Positions 1 through 12,611 of a stretch of DNA of 64,000 nucleotides are shown piece by piece; positions within the stretch are counted from its first letter, which is position 1, and every line of letters begins with the position of its first letter. A model generated the notes under the pieces. That model did no database searches and was not told the DNA's origin. It saw only the letters and a list, made by a program, of their open reading frames with translations. Source of the stretch: Flammulina velutipes (lineage: Eukaryota; Basidiomycota; Agaricomycetes; Agaricales; Physalacriaceae). Position numbers and translations under genes: made by a program. The stretch is from assembly GCA_011800155.1 (NCBI GenBank), contig CM022372.1, positions 2,604,001 to 2,668,000 on the forward strand. The letters run 5' to 3'.

Positions 1-1896
1 CCAGCCGCTTCAGCCACCATGTGCCTCATCCGAACTTTTCTTTCGTTTGTAGCTGCTTACACAGCGCGTATGCACAAGGTGTTTACAACTCCTACCGCGA
101 CATCCAGCTCGAACGTTTTCTTCCCGACACTCAAAGAAGCAGAACGTATCGCCGCTACGGCCGATGAAGTTGCCGAAGCTAACGCATGTGGTAGTCTTCT
201 ATGGCTTTATCAAATGACGTCCAACACACCGACCAAAAGCATTGTCCTACAGTCCTTGGGCTGCCTTTCTGAAAACGTCTCAGACAGATTGGCTGTTCTG
301 GATGCCGATTTGGAGACCGCTCTGAAGGAAGCTATCCAGGAGACTATTTATGGATGGACGATCCGTCCAGGTCAAGAAAACTGTGTTGAGCGGCTTCTAC
401 GAGCCCAGAGACACGTCAGGCAGCGTCATATCGAGCTGCGCGCGTGGATGGTACGCACAGATGCATTCAGCCCCCCTTTTCACGCCCTTGCCTCCATTCT
501 GACATATCCACCGACACAATTCGTCAAATGTCGGGAAATGGAATTATGGTACCTGACATCCTATGATCTGGTTATGTATATCATACAGGAGTATAGCGCT
601 GGACATCCAATCCTTCTTCCACCCTTGGTTTGGCGACGATTCTTGGTCATAATTTCTCAACATTTCCAAATTGGAGACACATACAACAACCTCATGCTAT
701 GTCAACTCGCTCTTCAGTCTCAAGATGCCGACGGCCGACCAACAGTTCCACCGTTTTCTGGTGGGGTACCGATTACTCATGCCACAGTCCCACTGAAGCA
801 CGTCGTAGCAAGCATACTGCCTCACAATGACCTCCCTCAATCTGAGCCACTGCGTCAGCTTTTCATAATCAATGATTACATCGTCTCCGAACTATCGACC
901 GATAGGAGTATTGTCACGGACGCCACACCAGTCATCCTTGATCTCTGGATTCGGATCGCAAAGCTGGATGACATTTGCTACGGTGACTATCACGTCATCT
1001 ATCGGCGTGCAGAGAAGTGCATACTGGAAGTCTTTGTTGACGGCTGGTGGGACGGTTCGTGTGATACCGCTGTTCTGAATCGCTGTTACAGTCTCGTTCT
1101 TCAAACGTATTGGCGACATGGCATGGGCAGTGGCTTGTACGGTGTCGTTCCTAGCCCTGAACTGTTCATGAAGCTCTTCTCGGAGTTATGTTGGTCGACG
1201 CCGGCATGTATCATCTACATGTCCCATGAAATCATTGGCGACATTATCTGCCGCATCTTAGTGCACGCATTGGGTCAGGATATGGATGACACCGTGGCCT
1301 ATTACACCCTTTTATGTGGCGCGGAATCACCGCTCTTCTCTCCTCGGGCAAAGCGATACCCCCTCCAATTTCTGGGTTATATGTATCGCTCTACGGCCGC
1401 CTTCATCAGTGGCCTTACTCGAGCTTATCACACTGCATCTCATGCTCGCTGCATGGAATTCCTGTGCGATGAACCTGATAGACTCTACACTGTCTGTCGG
1501 GTTCTTGCATTGGGAACCTCTTTCAACTCCCATGACAAAGGGGAAATCACGAACAACGTTCTAAAACTTGCCCATCTCGATCCTAAGCGTTCTCCTTGGC
1601 AGGACAGAACTCACTACCTCACTGGAATCGAACCATGGGACTGGCCATACTTTTCTATACCAAAAGATCATGGACAAATTGGACTTGTCCATGCTAGGAT
1701 GAAGTTCGCACTTGAGATCCTAGATGACTTCTTTTCATCGCTCGAGGTAGGTATATCATATCATATTTGGTAATTCAGCGTATTGATCACATCTATACGC
1801 CAGAACCCTCTATTTGTGGCCCGCGTATCCTCCCTCCGAGTTGCAAATGACTCGGAGTCCAGTCCAGTCGGAAGAAGTCAAGATGATCTTCCTTAG
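1..1896 (+). CDS. DUF6535 family protein, 3' part (locus A, cut by the window start)
   Basis: The frame is open from base 1, inside the large exon. The first visible residues align with the linker after the membrane domain of the complete copies, so the DUF6535 transmembrane core lies outside the window. What remains is the long cytosolic-type C-terminal region, with family blocks such as TKSIVLQSLGCLS near residue 75 and the terminal WDWPYF block. A donor at 1747 (GAG|GTAGGT) and an acceptor at 1803 give a second exon 1804-1896 that keeps frame and stops at 1894. Paralogues have a longer proline-rich last exon. A stretch near 2070-2170 still resembles that exon (block SSSPLVVGIELA) but in another frame, so this tail looks altered. 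Biochemical function is unknown for the family. Confidence 0.72.
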
Positions 1897-2405
1897 AGGT
1901 ACGTCCGCCAGTCTTGTCAACCAGGTCATTCGGATATACCTCCTCAGCAGCGAATACATGCCTTCCGGATGACTGTTCATCTTGAATGTAAAGCAAGTCA
2001 CCCCACGCGTTGACCCAACGCCTCCCACTTTGTCCAACGCGGAAAAAAAATTGATTAGAGACGAGTCAACCCGCGCATCTCGGCACTCCTCTTCGCCACT
2101 GGTAGTGGGCATCGAACTTGCCACTGCCAGTGCAACGATCGGATGCCAGTCGGCAAGTCTCTGCACATAGAGCCAACACCTCCCATTTTGTCGGAAGTGG
2201 CTGGGATATTGGCGCTTCTATCCAAAGCTTCGGACCGTCATGTAACAGATTAAAGATTGGATGGTCGTAGACATTGATAATGAAACTGTAGCTATACTTG
2301 AAGAAGCTAAACTAAATGCTGAGTGCTGAGCGCATATGAGCTATAAATAAGACTTTTGCGCGCAAAAACGCGACGCGAGCGATGTCCTTTGCCTCCCTAG
2401 GCCGC
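1897..2405. other. Intergenic, with a relic of a DUF6535 last exon
   Basis: No gene is supported here. On the + strand about 2070-2170 encodes a peptide similar to the last exon of complete DUF6535 copies (SSSP followed by IELA), interrupted and out of frame with locus A. The rest shows nothing recognisable. Confidence 0.4.
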
Positions 2406-3262
2406 TCATCTTCCCACAAACTCGTCTACCGCGTCCCAGAACTCGAACCGCAAGATCGAAGACTGCTTGCATTTCATGATATTCTCCAATGCTCCACTAT
2501 CATGCCCACCAGTATCAACGAGGAGGAGCTGAGGAAACTGTTCCTGCATGTCTCGTATCGCACTCAATGCGTCAACGCCAAGCCACGTAGTGCGAGGAAG
2601 GGCGAAGACAACAGAACGGCACTGCGAAGGCAGAATGCCCAAGATATATCGCATGTTGTCAGCGAACTCCCTTGCGTTGGCATCGACCATCAAGTGGGAG
2701 AGAACCGGGCAAGCCTCCAAGACTTGCCGGACAATGACTTTGCTGGGCGGCTCTGCGTAATGGCGAAATTGGAGGTGCGTGATGCTGGGTGGTAAACAAT
2801 CCAGTACAACGGGGTTGTAGGTGTGCAAAGCGATGTATTTGAGATTTTGGAGATGGCGCATAGGGTGAAGAGGGATATCGGTCCAACGATGTCCAGGTAA
2901 TAGAGAGAGGTGGGTAATATTGGTACAGAGAGAGAGTAATGTTGGGCCTGGTGCGGTTACGTGGAGTTGCTGGACGGCTCTGGCGAAGAACGCGTTGTTG
3001 TTCCGTGCAGCTTGGGATCTCTCGAATTTGTCCATGGATATTTTGCTGGGGAGATGGATATTGGCATAGAGCTTGCGTTCGAGCCTAACGATTACTCAGA
3101 GGTCAACGTAGGAAATGGTTAATACATAGATACGCGCCATGCATACGACTCGTGCGAGACAAGGATGAGATTGTACGTGGTATAGCTATCCTCTGCGGCG
3201 GCAAATTCAAAGATTATGCGGATGAGCTCGTAAGGAAGCCTGCAGAGCGTCGTTGAGGACAT
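2406..3262 (-). CDS. F-box-like protein with leucine-rich C-terminal region (copy 1)
   Basis: Two exons, 3262-3138 and 3084-2406, give 267 residues. The N-terminus (LCRLPYELIRIIFEFAA) is an F-box-like helix pair, the kind that recruits Skp1 in SCF ubiquitin ligases. The rest carries irregular leucine-rich repeats (NITHLSL, NLKYIAL, SITHLQF) and ends with the family tail FEFWDAVDEF. The start is the ATG that matches the other copies. The splice donor is unusual: paralogues use TG|GTGCGT, here it is TG|GCGCGT, so the intron (3085-3137) would have to be GC-AG; no other site keeps frame. Substrate and binding of Skp1 are unknown. Sequence and family resemblance support an F-box-like call; the ubiquitin role is inference. 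Confidence 0.68.
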
Positions 3263-5680
3263 GGCGAAGAGTGAGGAAAGCTTTCAGTAGTGTCCTTTAC
3301 CCAGCAAGTCGACCGTGACAGTTGGGAGTCGGAAGACAACATCTGATTGGATAACCAAGCTTGGCTTTACACCATCACCTGCACGATTCCTACAACCAAC
3401 AGCAAGGCTTTGTTCATGACTCTTCTGTCTCCCAGCCGTGCAGGCGTTCAATAAAGCTCTGGCTGCTACACGATGATACCTTTCTGGAGGCAATCCGTTC
3501 GATATCCGAACGAATATTCTGCAATGGATATCCGAGTCGCCCATTCACTCTTTACGCGTCGCTTCAGACAGACTACGACCATGGCATGATTATCGTCAAA
3601 CCAGCTTCGTCCTGATATCTGTACGTATACTGTTCTACCTCCATCGTTATATATTCATCCCTTCAATGCAGGTTTCCTTTTCTCCATCATAACCCCGTCA
3701 TTCCACCAACGAGCTCACTATAAACTCTGTCGACAAAAACATCTTTTCTGGCATGACGACTTGAAGGCTTCTCGTTCTCAAACTTCGCGGCAGCCTACCA
3801 CTATCACCTGTAGCGCCATGCATGATTTCTAGACGAGGCGAACAGAGACGCAGCCATATGGTACGTGATATCGTCCCATTCATCTCATCCGCCAACATGT
3901 GCCATTAGCGAACACATCTATATTTCCCTGCAAGATTGTGCCAATATCTATACTTCCTTCCTCGTCAGTATCTTCTAGATATCCATGGCTCGACTCATGT
4001 CTCGTCAAATTTTTGACGTAGTACGTCCCATCCTGTCTGCCCGCATCCTACCATCTTTGACCATGACTCTTGCAGGACTCGGTCCATTTCTACATCGCCC
4101 GAACCAGAGGCTACCATTGCCGAATCCAATGTGCGTCTTTGATTCCACCCCTTCCTAATACCCTCCTCACGCGGTATCTCTCAGGCATTATACACCAAAC
4201 CGCGCGCGGGGCCGTATCGTTGAAAGCTCAACCCGTGGTTCTTACCCTCTACGTGTCCGAAGGCATTGTTCTACCCTCCATTTCCTCAGAGGCGCCGCTC
4301 TTCGGATGTTCTCCAGGCCTTAGACGACACCGCATGGGACATGCTAAGTATCTCCTTCATAATGTGCCGACAACTAGGTCTTTGGTCTACTTCCTAAGTG
4401 CGTTCCCACTTGTAGACCTCTGAGCCGCGACGTCTTCAGCGTCGGGTTCAGACGCCAACTATCCAACCCCGACGCATCCATTATTAGCTCATCCATGCGA
4501 AATACGGAGGAATGAGGCAATCTCTTCGGAAGACACATTGTTTTCTTGCCATGGATTAGGGCCACCTCCTGGAATGTTGCGGCCCGTCCTTCGATACAGA
4601 GGCTTTTTTGTACAGCAGAGAGCGGAATTGTGGTAAGGTTGTCTGCCACGTAACCCGGGAAAGAATTTAATGCCCAAGTTAGGTTTGGATACGTCATACA
4701 TACCTACCTCCAACATCCCAAAACACAACGAGGCTCAGCTTCCTATCGCCTTTGCCCACAACGATGAATTCTCCGGGCTTGCTTGAGGTGGAAGTGAGGC
4801 TTTGGATGTTTTCGATAAATACGCCGATTATCACTCTGGTGCCAGTGGTGGAAATGCTCGATTTTGGCTGTTGGTATGTTGAGTGTTAAAATCCCAGGCA
4901 TTGACTAACAGAACCTACCTAGTGCTCAACTCTTCGGTTCAAGTAAGTTGATGCCCCATTCGTTGGGCAGGAGAAGCTTCGCGCTCGCATTGTGCGCTGC
5001 ACGGGCGATGCCTACTCGGACGACGGTATAGACACGTGCATCTGGTCCGCGCAACGGCGACAACATCAGCTGCATTCTAACCTGTGTCACCCTATGTCTT
5101 GCTGGCATAGTCGACGGAGGTAGCCTTCACTGCCGTTGGACGAATGGAGCTTGTATATGTCTCTGGAGATGAGGACAACTTCGGCGTCGCGTGCTAAGAG
5201 CGCCTGGGAACATAGATCATGACTTGGTTGAATGGAAGGAGACTTGTGCTCGATACACATTACTCACGATCATGGTAGATTTCTCAACCGCTCCATAGCC
5301 AAAGACCGCACCCGTTATACATGATATGGTAGAGTATGCGAGACCAGATGAATAGTAGCTACCGACCTTACGTATAAGTAGAACTGTTCTCCGGGCCCCG
5401 GATGTAAAGTTTTCGTAAATAAAGCTAAGCAAAGATTTGACTGGCAGGGCGCAAATGTGGCGCAAGGTAATTATGGCTCAAGAAGAAAACAATCACATCA
5501 GTTGTATGTAAGTATCAAAACTTGAAGCACGACGCGAGAGACACGTCGTAGATCATGGTATCCTCCAAGACGTCCCGATGCAAAGCGGGTATCAAGCAGT
5601 CAGGAAAGGAAGCATCTAGGGCACATTGTAAGCAGAGATAGGTGGAAAGAGAGAGAAGAAGTCTCACGTTGAACCAGACA
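3263..5680. other. Gene-poor stretch with one decayed coding relic
   Basis: No complete gene could be built. On the minus strand 5160-4500 is similar, in pieces, to the plus strand around 46060-46740 (shared peptides AVKATSVDYA, LYTVV or VYTVV, LLPNE or SLPNE, SSEE), so both descend from the same unrecognised gene. Stops and frame changes break it. The remaining bases show only short open frames. Confidence 0.4.
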
Positions 5681-6611
5681 CTATGGAACACGGGACAATG
5701 GCACTGACGCTGACCTCGTAGCTTTCTCTCCCTGTGGCTTCGCTAAAAAGTCCTCCATCTCATCCCAGAACTCGAACTGGGAAAGCAACGGCTCGGGACA
5801 TTGCATGGTGTTCCGTATATTAACAATGTCTACCAGCTCGCCGGTGCCAACTATGATGAGCTGAGGATGGTACCGCTTCGGCGACATTTCTATGTCGCAC
5901 AGAGCGTTCTCGCTGAGGTCGTCAGAACGTATACGAGGCACAATGACAATATGCTTGCATTCCTGCAATGTGTCCATGAGCTCTGGCAGACCATATGCGA
6001 ACTCATCGACGACGTCCATATCATCAAACACACAGTCAAGCATGATATGGGATAGAAACGGGCAATCCTCCGCGAACTGCACGAGGCGCACCACGTTAGA
6101 CCAGATGACGTCGCAAAATCGCAAGTGGGTGATGTTCGGGGGAAGGTTGTCTATGTCACCTTTCAACATGTCGAGAGACAGGTATTTGAGGTTTTTGAGA
6201 TGGTATAGGGAGGGAAGATCATCCCACTCAGAGGTAGTCAGATCCAATTCGGCCAAGGTGAGATGGGTAAGGTTGGTGCAGATATTGAGTAGGTCCGAGT
6301 TTGGACCTGTGGAAAGTTGCTGAACGGCGCTTGCGATGAACTCGTCGTCGTCCCGCGCGAACATGCATCGTTCGAACATCTCATGTTCATTTTGATCCTC
6401 GATGAGAACCTTGGCGTATAGTTGCCGTTCAAGCCTTACGAATAGCTGGGTAAGGTATCTGTGGTGGCGAGTGTATGGTTACGCACCAATTGTAAGCAGC
6501 GCGCGAGACGAGGAGGAGTGTGAACGTTGTGCATGGACTGTCCGAGGCAGCGAGTTCGAAAATTAAACGTATGAGTTCGTAAGGAAGTCGACAAAGGGTC
6601 GCTGAAGACAT
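5681..6611 (-). CDS. F-box-like protein with leucine-rich C-terminal region (copy 2)
   Basis: Exons 6611-6487 and 6434-5681 join in frame through a canonical TG|GTGCGT donor and AAG acceptor, giving 292 residues. An ATG four codons upstream (6623) is possible, but the sister copies start with MSS at 6611. Residues 1-42 form the F-box-like region (LCRLPYELIRLIFELAA). Then come leucine-rich repeats (NLTHLTLAELDL, NLKYLSLDML, NITHLRFC) and the tail QFEFWDEMEDF. This is the cleanest intact member in the window and the reference for the decayed copies at 15.7, 20.6, 34.6, 41.8, 45.3 and 53.3 kb. Expected to act as a substrate adaptor of an SCF ligase if the F-box binds Skp1, which is not shown by sequence alone. 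Confidence 0.75.
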
Positions 6612-7639
6612 AGTGCTTGTCAAGAGGAGTCTCCAGCGTGAGGACGTCCGTGAAAACTAGCAAGGATGGTGATCTGCTGGTGATGGTGGTTGAGAAAGCA
6701 AGCGCCCGATATGCGACCGGATCACATCACAGTACATACGTACATTGAGGGATTTTTTTGAAGGTATCAATTCGACGTCGCTCCTCGACGTACTATCATC
6801 TCCAACTCGTCCTCGAGTATAGTATTGGGAGAAGCATCCACCCCATCTGTCGCGCCTTCCGCGCTGGCAAATACTATGCTATCTTCGGCGTTATGAGCAT
6901 GGTACGTATTCATGGACTGATCGAGTGTCATATTCCCGCGTCTCGCGGCCTCTCGTAGATTGAGAATGAGTCGGCTGCCCTATGTGCTGGAGGTTAGAGG
7001 AGACGGGAAGTAGTTATTGAAAATTACGAACCGCGAACGAGTACACCGCAATCAACCACCTGGAGCCATTGAATGAGAATTCGGAGACATGAATACACTG
7101 ACTTACGGGGTAAGTACACCTTGTACAGGACCCCGTACGAATAAGAGGACAAACATGTCACTGATCATGATCGCTACAGGAAGGTCATCGTTGCCGTCTG
7201 TTGAGTGGAATTTGCGTACCAAACGTCCTAAGCGGAGGAGTAGATGTATAAATCAGACAACCCTTGTCAAGTGTTGAAATAACTCACAGGAAAAAACTTA
7301 GGGCACCATCTTGAATGAAGGAGACAACTAAGGGCGAGTATTGTCTTTTTGCGGTCCACGCATCCGATGGATAGTGTCTATCTACAAAGAGTTTTCGGAC
7401 CGTCATGAGGAAGAATATGACTACACATATGACGAGTTTACTTGTATGTGGAAAGGCATACGGAACGTACCTCCGACGACAGAGCAAGGCACCCTATCGA
7501 AGGTCACGGTATGAGATGAGCCCGTACCATCGACATTTCATGCTACGCACCAAGACATTAGAGTTGTCTCGTTGATATCTTCAGGTAAGTCCGAAACACA
7601 TCCAGGCCAAGGTATACCAAAAGACAAGGTTGGCGGCGG
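6612..7639. other. Intergenic, nothing recognised
   Basis: Only short open frames without family resemblance or consistent splice sites. The first about 60 bases upstream of the F-box copy are shared with the upstream flank of the copies at 16.3 and 32.8 kb (GACGTCC near a GGAGAC or GGAGTC stretch), i.e. duplicated promoter DNA. Confidence 0.35.
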
Positions 7640-8681
7640 GACCGTATTCTGGTAATCAAGAATGGTAATGCGGATCGTAGCCCAGAGCTCGAACTAGGAA
7701 ACAATTAGTTCAGAACCAGAGACGTCTAGTGTATACCTCACTCCGAACTCCACTGTGATTGAAATGAATTCGAAAATCCTCGGAGTGAGCTGAACAGTGG
7801 GTAGAACTCACTAACAACACACCCAATGAATAAGAAAAATACTAACATAGCCCAAAATTAGCCAGAGAACCCGAATGAATACTTAGCGTACTGACCTTTT
7901 CTGCTCCTGTACATGGCGTGCAAACGGTAAACCAGAATGATGTTGATGACTGTAGTAAAAAAGATATCTCCGGCGCTATGGAAGGCATGAGATCTCAATT
8001 CGACTTGGCAGAGAATCATCTTGCGCGTTGTTGAACCACCACCATTTCGAGCAGCTGGCAATGAATACATGAGTCTTCGTGCTGGTCTCGAAAAGAGTGA
8101 ATCTCACAGCTGATACGGTGAGTGCTACGTTCAGTGAATGTCCATTCAAACTTACCTCGACTGGCAAGTCCGTCAGGGCGTTGACTAGGAACAGAAACTT
8201 CAGTTGTCATTCATTGACAGAGTTCACGTACCGGTAAAGACAGCGCTGTACGGAGGGTTAGTAAGCCAAAGAAGCCATGGTATCTACTTACACCGTATAG
8301 ACAACGCCGTAGTAGCGGGCGAGGAAATACAATACTTTGGGAACAGACCATCTGCTCCTGAGGAGATCTTAGAGCGTTTGGGATCGGTCAGTTCTTGACA
8401 CACCACCAGATAAAATCGACCTTTGCCAGTGCGGTAAGGCTATGCACCGGACGGTATGGGAGCGAGAGTACCAACCTCCTCATCCAACTTGAGCAAGATG
8501 TCGTACACCATGAACGCAATGGATGCACCTGCCAATGGGTCGGTCAGAATGCATGAATGAAGGAAATAATTTGGGACGTGCATTGCGAATAATGGAAGAC
8601 ACGGTATTGAGACAGAGCGGTAAACAGCGGCTGGACAAGATCAGCGAGCTCCGAGGGACTAGTAGACATGGCAGCAGACAT
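7640..8681 (-). CDS. DUF6533-like integral membrane protein, splicing partly unresolved
   Basis: Start proposed at 8681 (MSAAMSTSPSELADLV), with TATAAA at 8707-8712. Short exons then give ASIAFMVYDILLKLDEE, VDFIW, SRWSVPKVLYFLARYYG and VVYTVAVFTVN, the order of blocks expected in the DUF6533 domain of basidiomycete seven-helix-type membrane proteins (Tyr-Asp, Glu-Val-x-x-Ile-Trp, Lys-hydrophobic, Arg-Tyr-Tyr). A later exon carries a membrane helix GDIFFTTVINIILVYRLHAMY. The first intron would need a GC donor, the junction around 8100-8160 does not resolve cleanly, and the last exons (7640-7860) are weak, so the gene may be partly decayed. Function is unknown; the family is hydrophobic and predicted to sit in a membrane. 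Confidence 0.5.
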
Positions 8682-9134
8682 TCGGCGGTGATTGAAGGAA
8701 TGACACATTTATAATAGCGCGGAAGTGTTACTCGTAGCAGCCTTCCGTATCGAATCTATTGCATTGCGTTGGCATTGTGGACCCATCGTGGAAGTTAGAG
8801 AGTGGAAGCGGGAACTCAAGCCAGTCAGCCTAGAGGCAATCAACATCGCACGTGCCACTGATCGTTTCAACTTCCACTGCAATCGACTTCTTTTGTCGAG
8901 ACGAGTCCATTAAGACTCTGGCGTTGAACGCGTACCCACACTGGTATCTGGGGAAGTATGGAAATCAGACTTCGAGAATGCGCCAAGGTGAATGATCCCT
9001 TTACAACACATTTCGCCTTCTAATTCCCAGTCAAAAGATGACGGAAAGTCTCACGGATGCTACCCAATGAAATTCTTTCTACTCGGCGGCTAACATACGA
9101 CCGTCGACGCCCGCACGCTCTCATTCGTTCTTCC
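8682..9134. other. Divergent promoter region between the DUF6533-like gene and the first P450
   Basis: Non-coding as far as can be seen. It holds TATAAA at 8707-8712 (minus-strand sense) for the gene to the left and must also contain the promoter of the P450 at 9135. An in-frame ATG at 9057 precedes the chosen P450 start but adds an arginine-rich stretch before the hydrophobic anchor. Confidence 0.4.
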
Positions 9135-11249
9135 ATGTCACTATCCCTCATCACTGTATTCGTCGCGTTCGTCCTGTATCGCCTCATATACTATGTATTC
9201 CGTCTCAAGGTAGAAGAGTCATGCTTTATTCCTGGCATTTGCTCACGTCCGTGAAGCACTATGGCTTCGTGAAAGGCTATCGTCCACTCCTTGGACCCCA
9301 TTCATTTCCCGGCGCTGCGATTCCCACCTCCAAGTGGCACAGAGGATTTTTGTTCGCTTGGATCCAACGTGGTACAGGTATGCTTAATTCGTAATTAATC
9401 GTCCTTGACGTCGCTCAGAATTCTTTCGTTCAGCCCACTTCAACTACGCCTATGATTTCACAACCTCTATTCCATTCTTCGGACAACCAGAATATTTTGC
9501 CGTATCTCTGGACGTCGCGAAGCAAATATTGGGCATTGAATCCAGGAATAATATCAGTCGCCCCTTTGGGCTCACCACCGCCAGGTAAGAATCTCCCCGC
9601 GTTTCCCTCTACATACCTGAGCGCCGGACAGAATATGGGGCCACAGTGTTGCTTCGGCAAACGGAGCTGACTGGAAAAGGCATCGCCGACTCGTAGCGCC
9701 TGGGTTCAACCCACAAATGTAAGATGTTTGTCCTATTTTTGATTACTATTTGCTTACGAAGTTTCCTAGGTATACCGATGTGATCAACGAATCCTCTTCC
9801 CTCTATCACACCATGAAATTCGACGAGGGATGGTCATCTAAGGATGAGGTGGTCATCTCGGACATGACACCACTTATCCTACGTGTAAGCGATACTGCAC
9901 CCAAGTCGGCGCAAGCTCTCAATGAATACTTCAGTATACTCTTGTGATCATATGCCGCTGTGCATACGGCCTTCCTATCGAATGGAAGCCAAATAGCACG
10001 CCCGCTACCAACATCACGGCTTTCGAGCAGTCTTTATCAATTGCAGTGGGTACGATGCATGTTCGGCTCATGACTCCGAACTGGATGTGGTCGCTCCCGT
10101 TCAAGGCGTATGTATCCAGCTAAACCGGTCACCTCTTGTCATGAACATGTTGTAGGATACGTCGTGTCAACAATGCTTGGAACAGCATCATGGTAGAAAT
10201 CAAGGACATCGCCTACCAGCGACAGCAAGGCGTTGCGAACGCGGCCAGCTCTGGGAATGGACATGATATCTTAACGAAGCTTGTTGAGGCGACGGATGAT
10301 GCCCACAAGAATTCTATGACACCAGACGAGGTTGTAAGTTATAATCTACCACCTCGCGGACCCCGTTCAATTTCTGTCGTAGACGGCGAATATGTTGACC
10401 TTACTCTTCGCGGGAAATGGTGCGTTATAAGTTTCTTCTTCGTGTCTCGATGTCTTTGTTGAGACCAATACAGAAACAACGGCTAGTGCACTGTACGCGG
10501 TGATTGTCCTTCTTGCGTGCCACCAGGACGTCCAAGAGATTGCATATCATGAGATGCAAGCCAACATGCCCGCAAACGATACTGCGTTGGTAAGTGACAT
10601 TTATTGCTAATACATATCTGACTCATTGCAATGGCCTGTAGACTATGAATGATATACAGCAGATGAAGTATCTCCTTGCCTGCCTGTACGAAGCTATCCG
10701 ATTAGTCCGTACGTCTGATCCTATCCACAATCCAGAATGACTGACAAGTGGATATTCCGAAGCTCCTGTTGGCCATTTGTTTCGCGATATCAACGAGAGT
10801 GTCTGTGTACACAGCTCCAGGCCAGTCGAGAAGGATATCTACATACGGGAGAACAGCAGGCTGATGGTCGATTTGTTTTCTGTTGGTAGGTCAATCAAAC
10901 TCCTGTGTAACGTCAGCACTCAACACGGGAATTTTTAGCACATAACCCCCATGACTACAAGCATCCCGAGTCTTTCCTACCTTCTCGCTGGAACGGTGTC
11001 TCTGACCAGGACTACCCCATGTTCGGAATCGGGCCCAGGGCTTGTCTTGGGCGTAAGTTCGCTCAAACTGAGATACTCACTGTCCTTTTTCACTTGTTGT
11101 CCGACTGGAGGATTGACGTTGATCTGGAAGTTGGACAAACGAGGGAGATGGTGGAAGTCAAGGCGTTGGATGAAGCAGTTTTTCTCCGAACGGCGTTTTC
11201 TTTGCCTCCCGTTCCTTTGCGTCTGATTCGGCGCTTGTCGACTACGTAG
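9135..11249 (+). CDS. Cytochrome P450 monooxygenase (complete, 12 exons)
   Basis: Twelve exons join in frame: 9135-9209, 9257-9377, 9419-9584, 9632-9718, 9770-9884, 9935-10107, 10156-10333, 10383-10419, 10474-10589, 10642-10708, 10763-10885, 10939-11249, giving 522 residues, the usual P450 length. Residues 1-25 form an N-terminal membrane anchor. The C-helix block is WKRHRRLVAPGFNP, the I-helix oxygen-activation motif is AGNETT (about 315-320), the K-helix ExxR is EAIR (373-376), and the haem loop is FGIGPRACLGRKF with Cys455 as ligand. It is therefore expected to be an active ER-bound monooxygenase needing a P450 reductase. The substrate cannot be read from sequence. It lies 223 bp from a convergent Erg6-like methyltransferase and 1.9 kb from a second P450, so a shared terpenoid or sterol pathway is a reasonable inference. 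Confidence 0.9.
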
Positions 11250-11472
11250 GGATTATGTATACACGGAACTTATTCTTCAGACTTACCTCTGTCTGTACCC
11301 GGTGTGACCTGACGCACTGTCATCAAAGCAGAGAGGTACAGTGTAACGCTACGATTCGGTTATTCGAAGAAAGGAATAATGTTTGAAGCATATCACGTCC
11401 GATGCTCTGTCGTAAGTACTATGTAGAGACTATCTCCGACAATTTGCGTGTCAATGCTCTTGGATAATGTTT

Positions 11473-12570
11473 TCACTTGACACACTTTCCCACCAAAAGA
11501 ACCATGGGGGAGAAGATCTAGCAAATGTCAATGACCAAGGATCCAATATCTTTACATATTTGCACTTACCTTGAGACGCCCGGCAAGAGCTAGAGCTGCT
11601 GCAGCATCTCGTGTAAGCAAAAATGGGCCGATGGAGTCTTCCGTAGCCCAACGCGCCGTAGTGTTCTGCAACGCATCGTCCAGTGGCGTATACCACGGCA
11701 CGGTTGCTCGACGGCAACCCATATCTTCGCTATGCAGTGTTATGAGCTGACTATTGCGCATAGCCTCCAGGGCGCACTCCAAAGATCGCTCGCTTATCTC
11801 CCCACGGTGACCTATATCGGTTTCCGCTTCTAAGAGATGCGCCACACTTGTATGATCTTCGTTGAGAGGATCCATTGACGGTGTCCAACACCATTCATAT
11901 GCTGCGAACTTTGAGATATATCAGAAAGCCGAATTAGTGAACGGAAAAGGTGATTCACCACTCCTCCTTTCTTCAGTATTTGACTGATCATAGAGAAGAC
12001 TTCTTGATAACTTGAATATCCCTTTATTTGTCTCGTCGATTGATCATCCGTACTCGGTTCAGAAGGAAGCTTGCCTGAAGAGATTCAATGGCGTATACTC
12101 CATCAAACGTATCTGAGGAGAAGTGCTTCAGTAGATCAATTCCATTCATCGAGCTGGCTAGTACATCCGCATCAGTTGACTTCAATACTTCAAGCCCAGC
12201 ACAAGATGGCTCACCATAGATAAAGGTAACACGATCAGAGATACCAAGCTGTCTTGCGCGCATCTTAACGCGTTCGATCTGGGATTAAATATGTGTTCAG
12301 CGCTCAGCGCCCACATACACGCCACAGCCGAGAGGCCCATTCAAAACTGCTTACCTGAGAGAAATCTGCGCCGACACTGACAACCTCCGCCTGGCTAAAG
12401 CTAGCAAGCTCAAGGGCTGCACTTCCGTCACCGGTCCCAATTTCAAGAACTCTCGCACCAGGTGCCAGGTTAAGATGGGAAAACAGGAGATGGAGATGCC
12501 TGGTGTAGGCGGCAAGGTATGAATCACCTCGATACAGAGGAGCGAAATGATACGATTTGACTCTATTCAT
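11473..12570 (-). CDS. Erg6/SMT-like SAM-dependent C-methyltransferase, N-terminally short
   Basis: Five exons (12570-12355, 12278-12075, 12021-11959, 11908-11570, 11517-11473) give 288 residues with no internal stop. Residues 41-49 are the SAM-binding motif I (VLEIGTGDG). VYAIESLQ and the FAAYEWCWTP block follow the sterol 24-C-methyltransferase pattern, and the C-terminus (VPWYTPL, then IFSPMVLLVGK) matches the sterol methyltransferase C-terminal domain. The protein begins at the YHFAPLY position of Erg6, so roughly the first 70-100 residues of a canonical Erg6 are absent; a TATA box just upstream argues that this start is real. The intron at 12022-12074 has a GC donor (AG|GCAAGC). Flanked by two P450 genes, it may methylate a triterpenoid or sterol side chain rather than serve general ergosterol synthesis; that is inference. 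Confidence 0.82.
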
Positions 12571-12611
12571 CCCGGGTACTTCTTGTTAGACGGACCACCG
12601 AAGTACATCCT

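Noticed and set aside
3284..4423. Candidate genes from short open frames (for example 4070-4423)
   Set aside because: No domain, signal peptide, splice-linked partners or similarity to other parts of the window.
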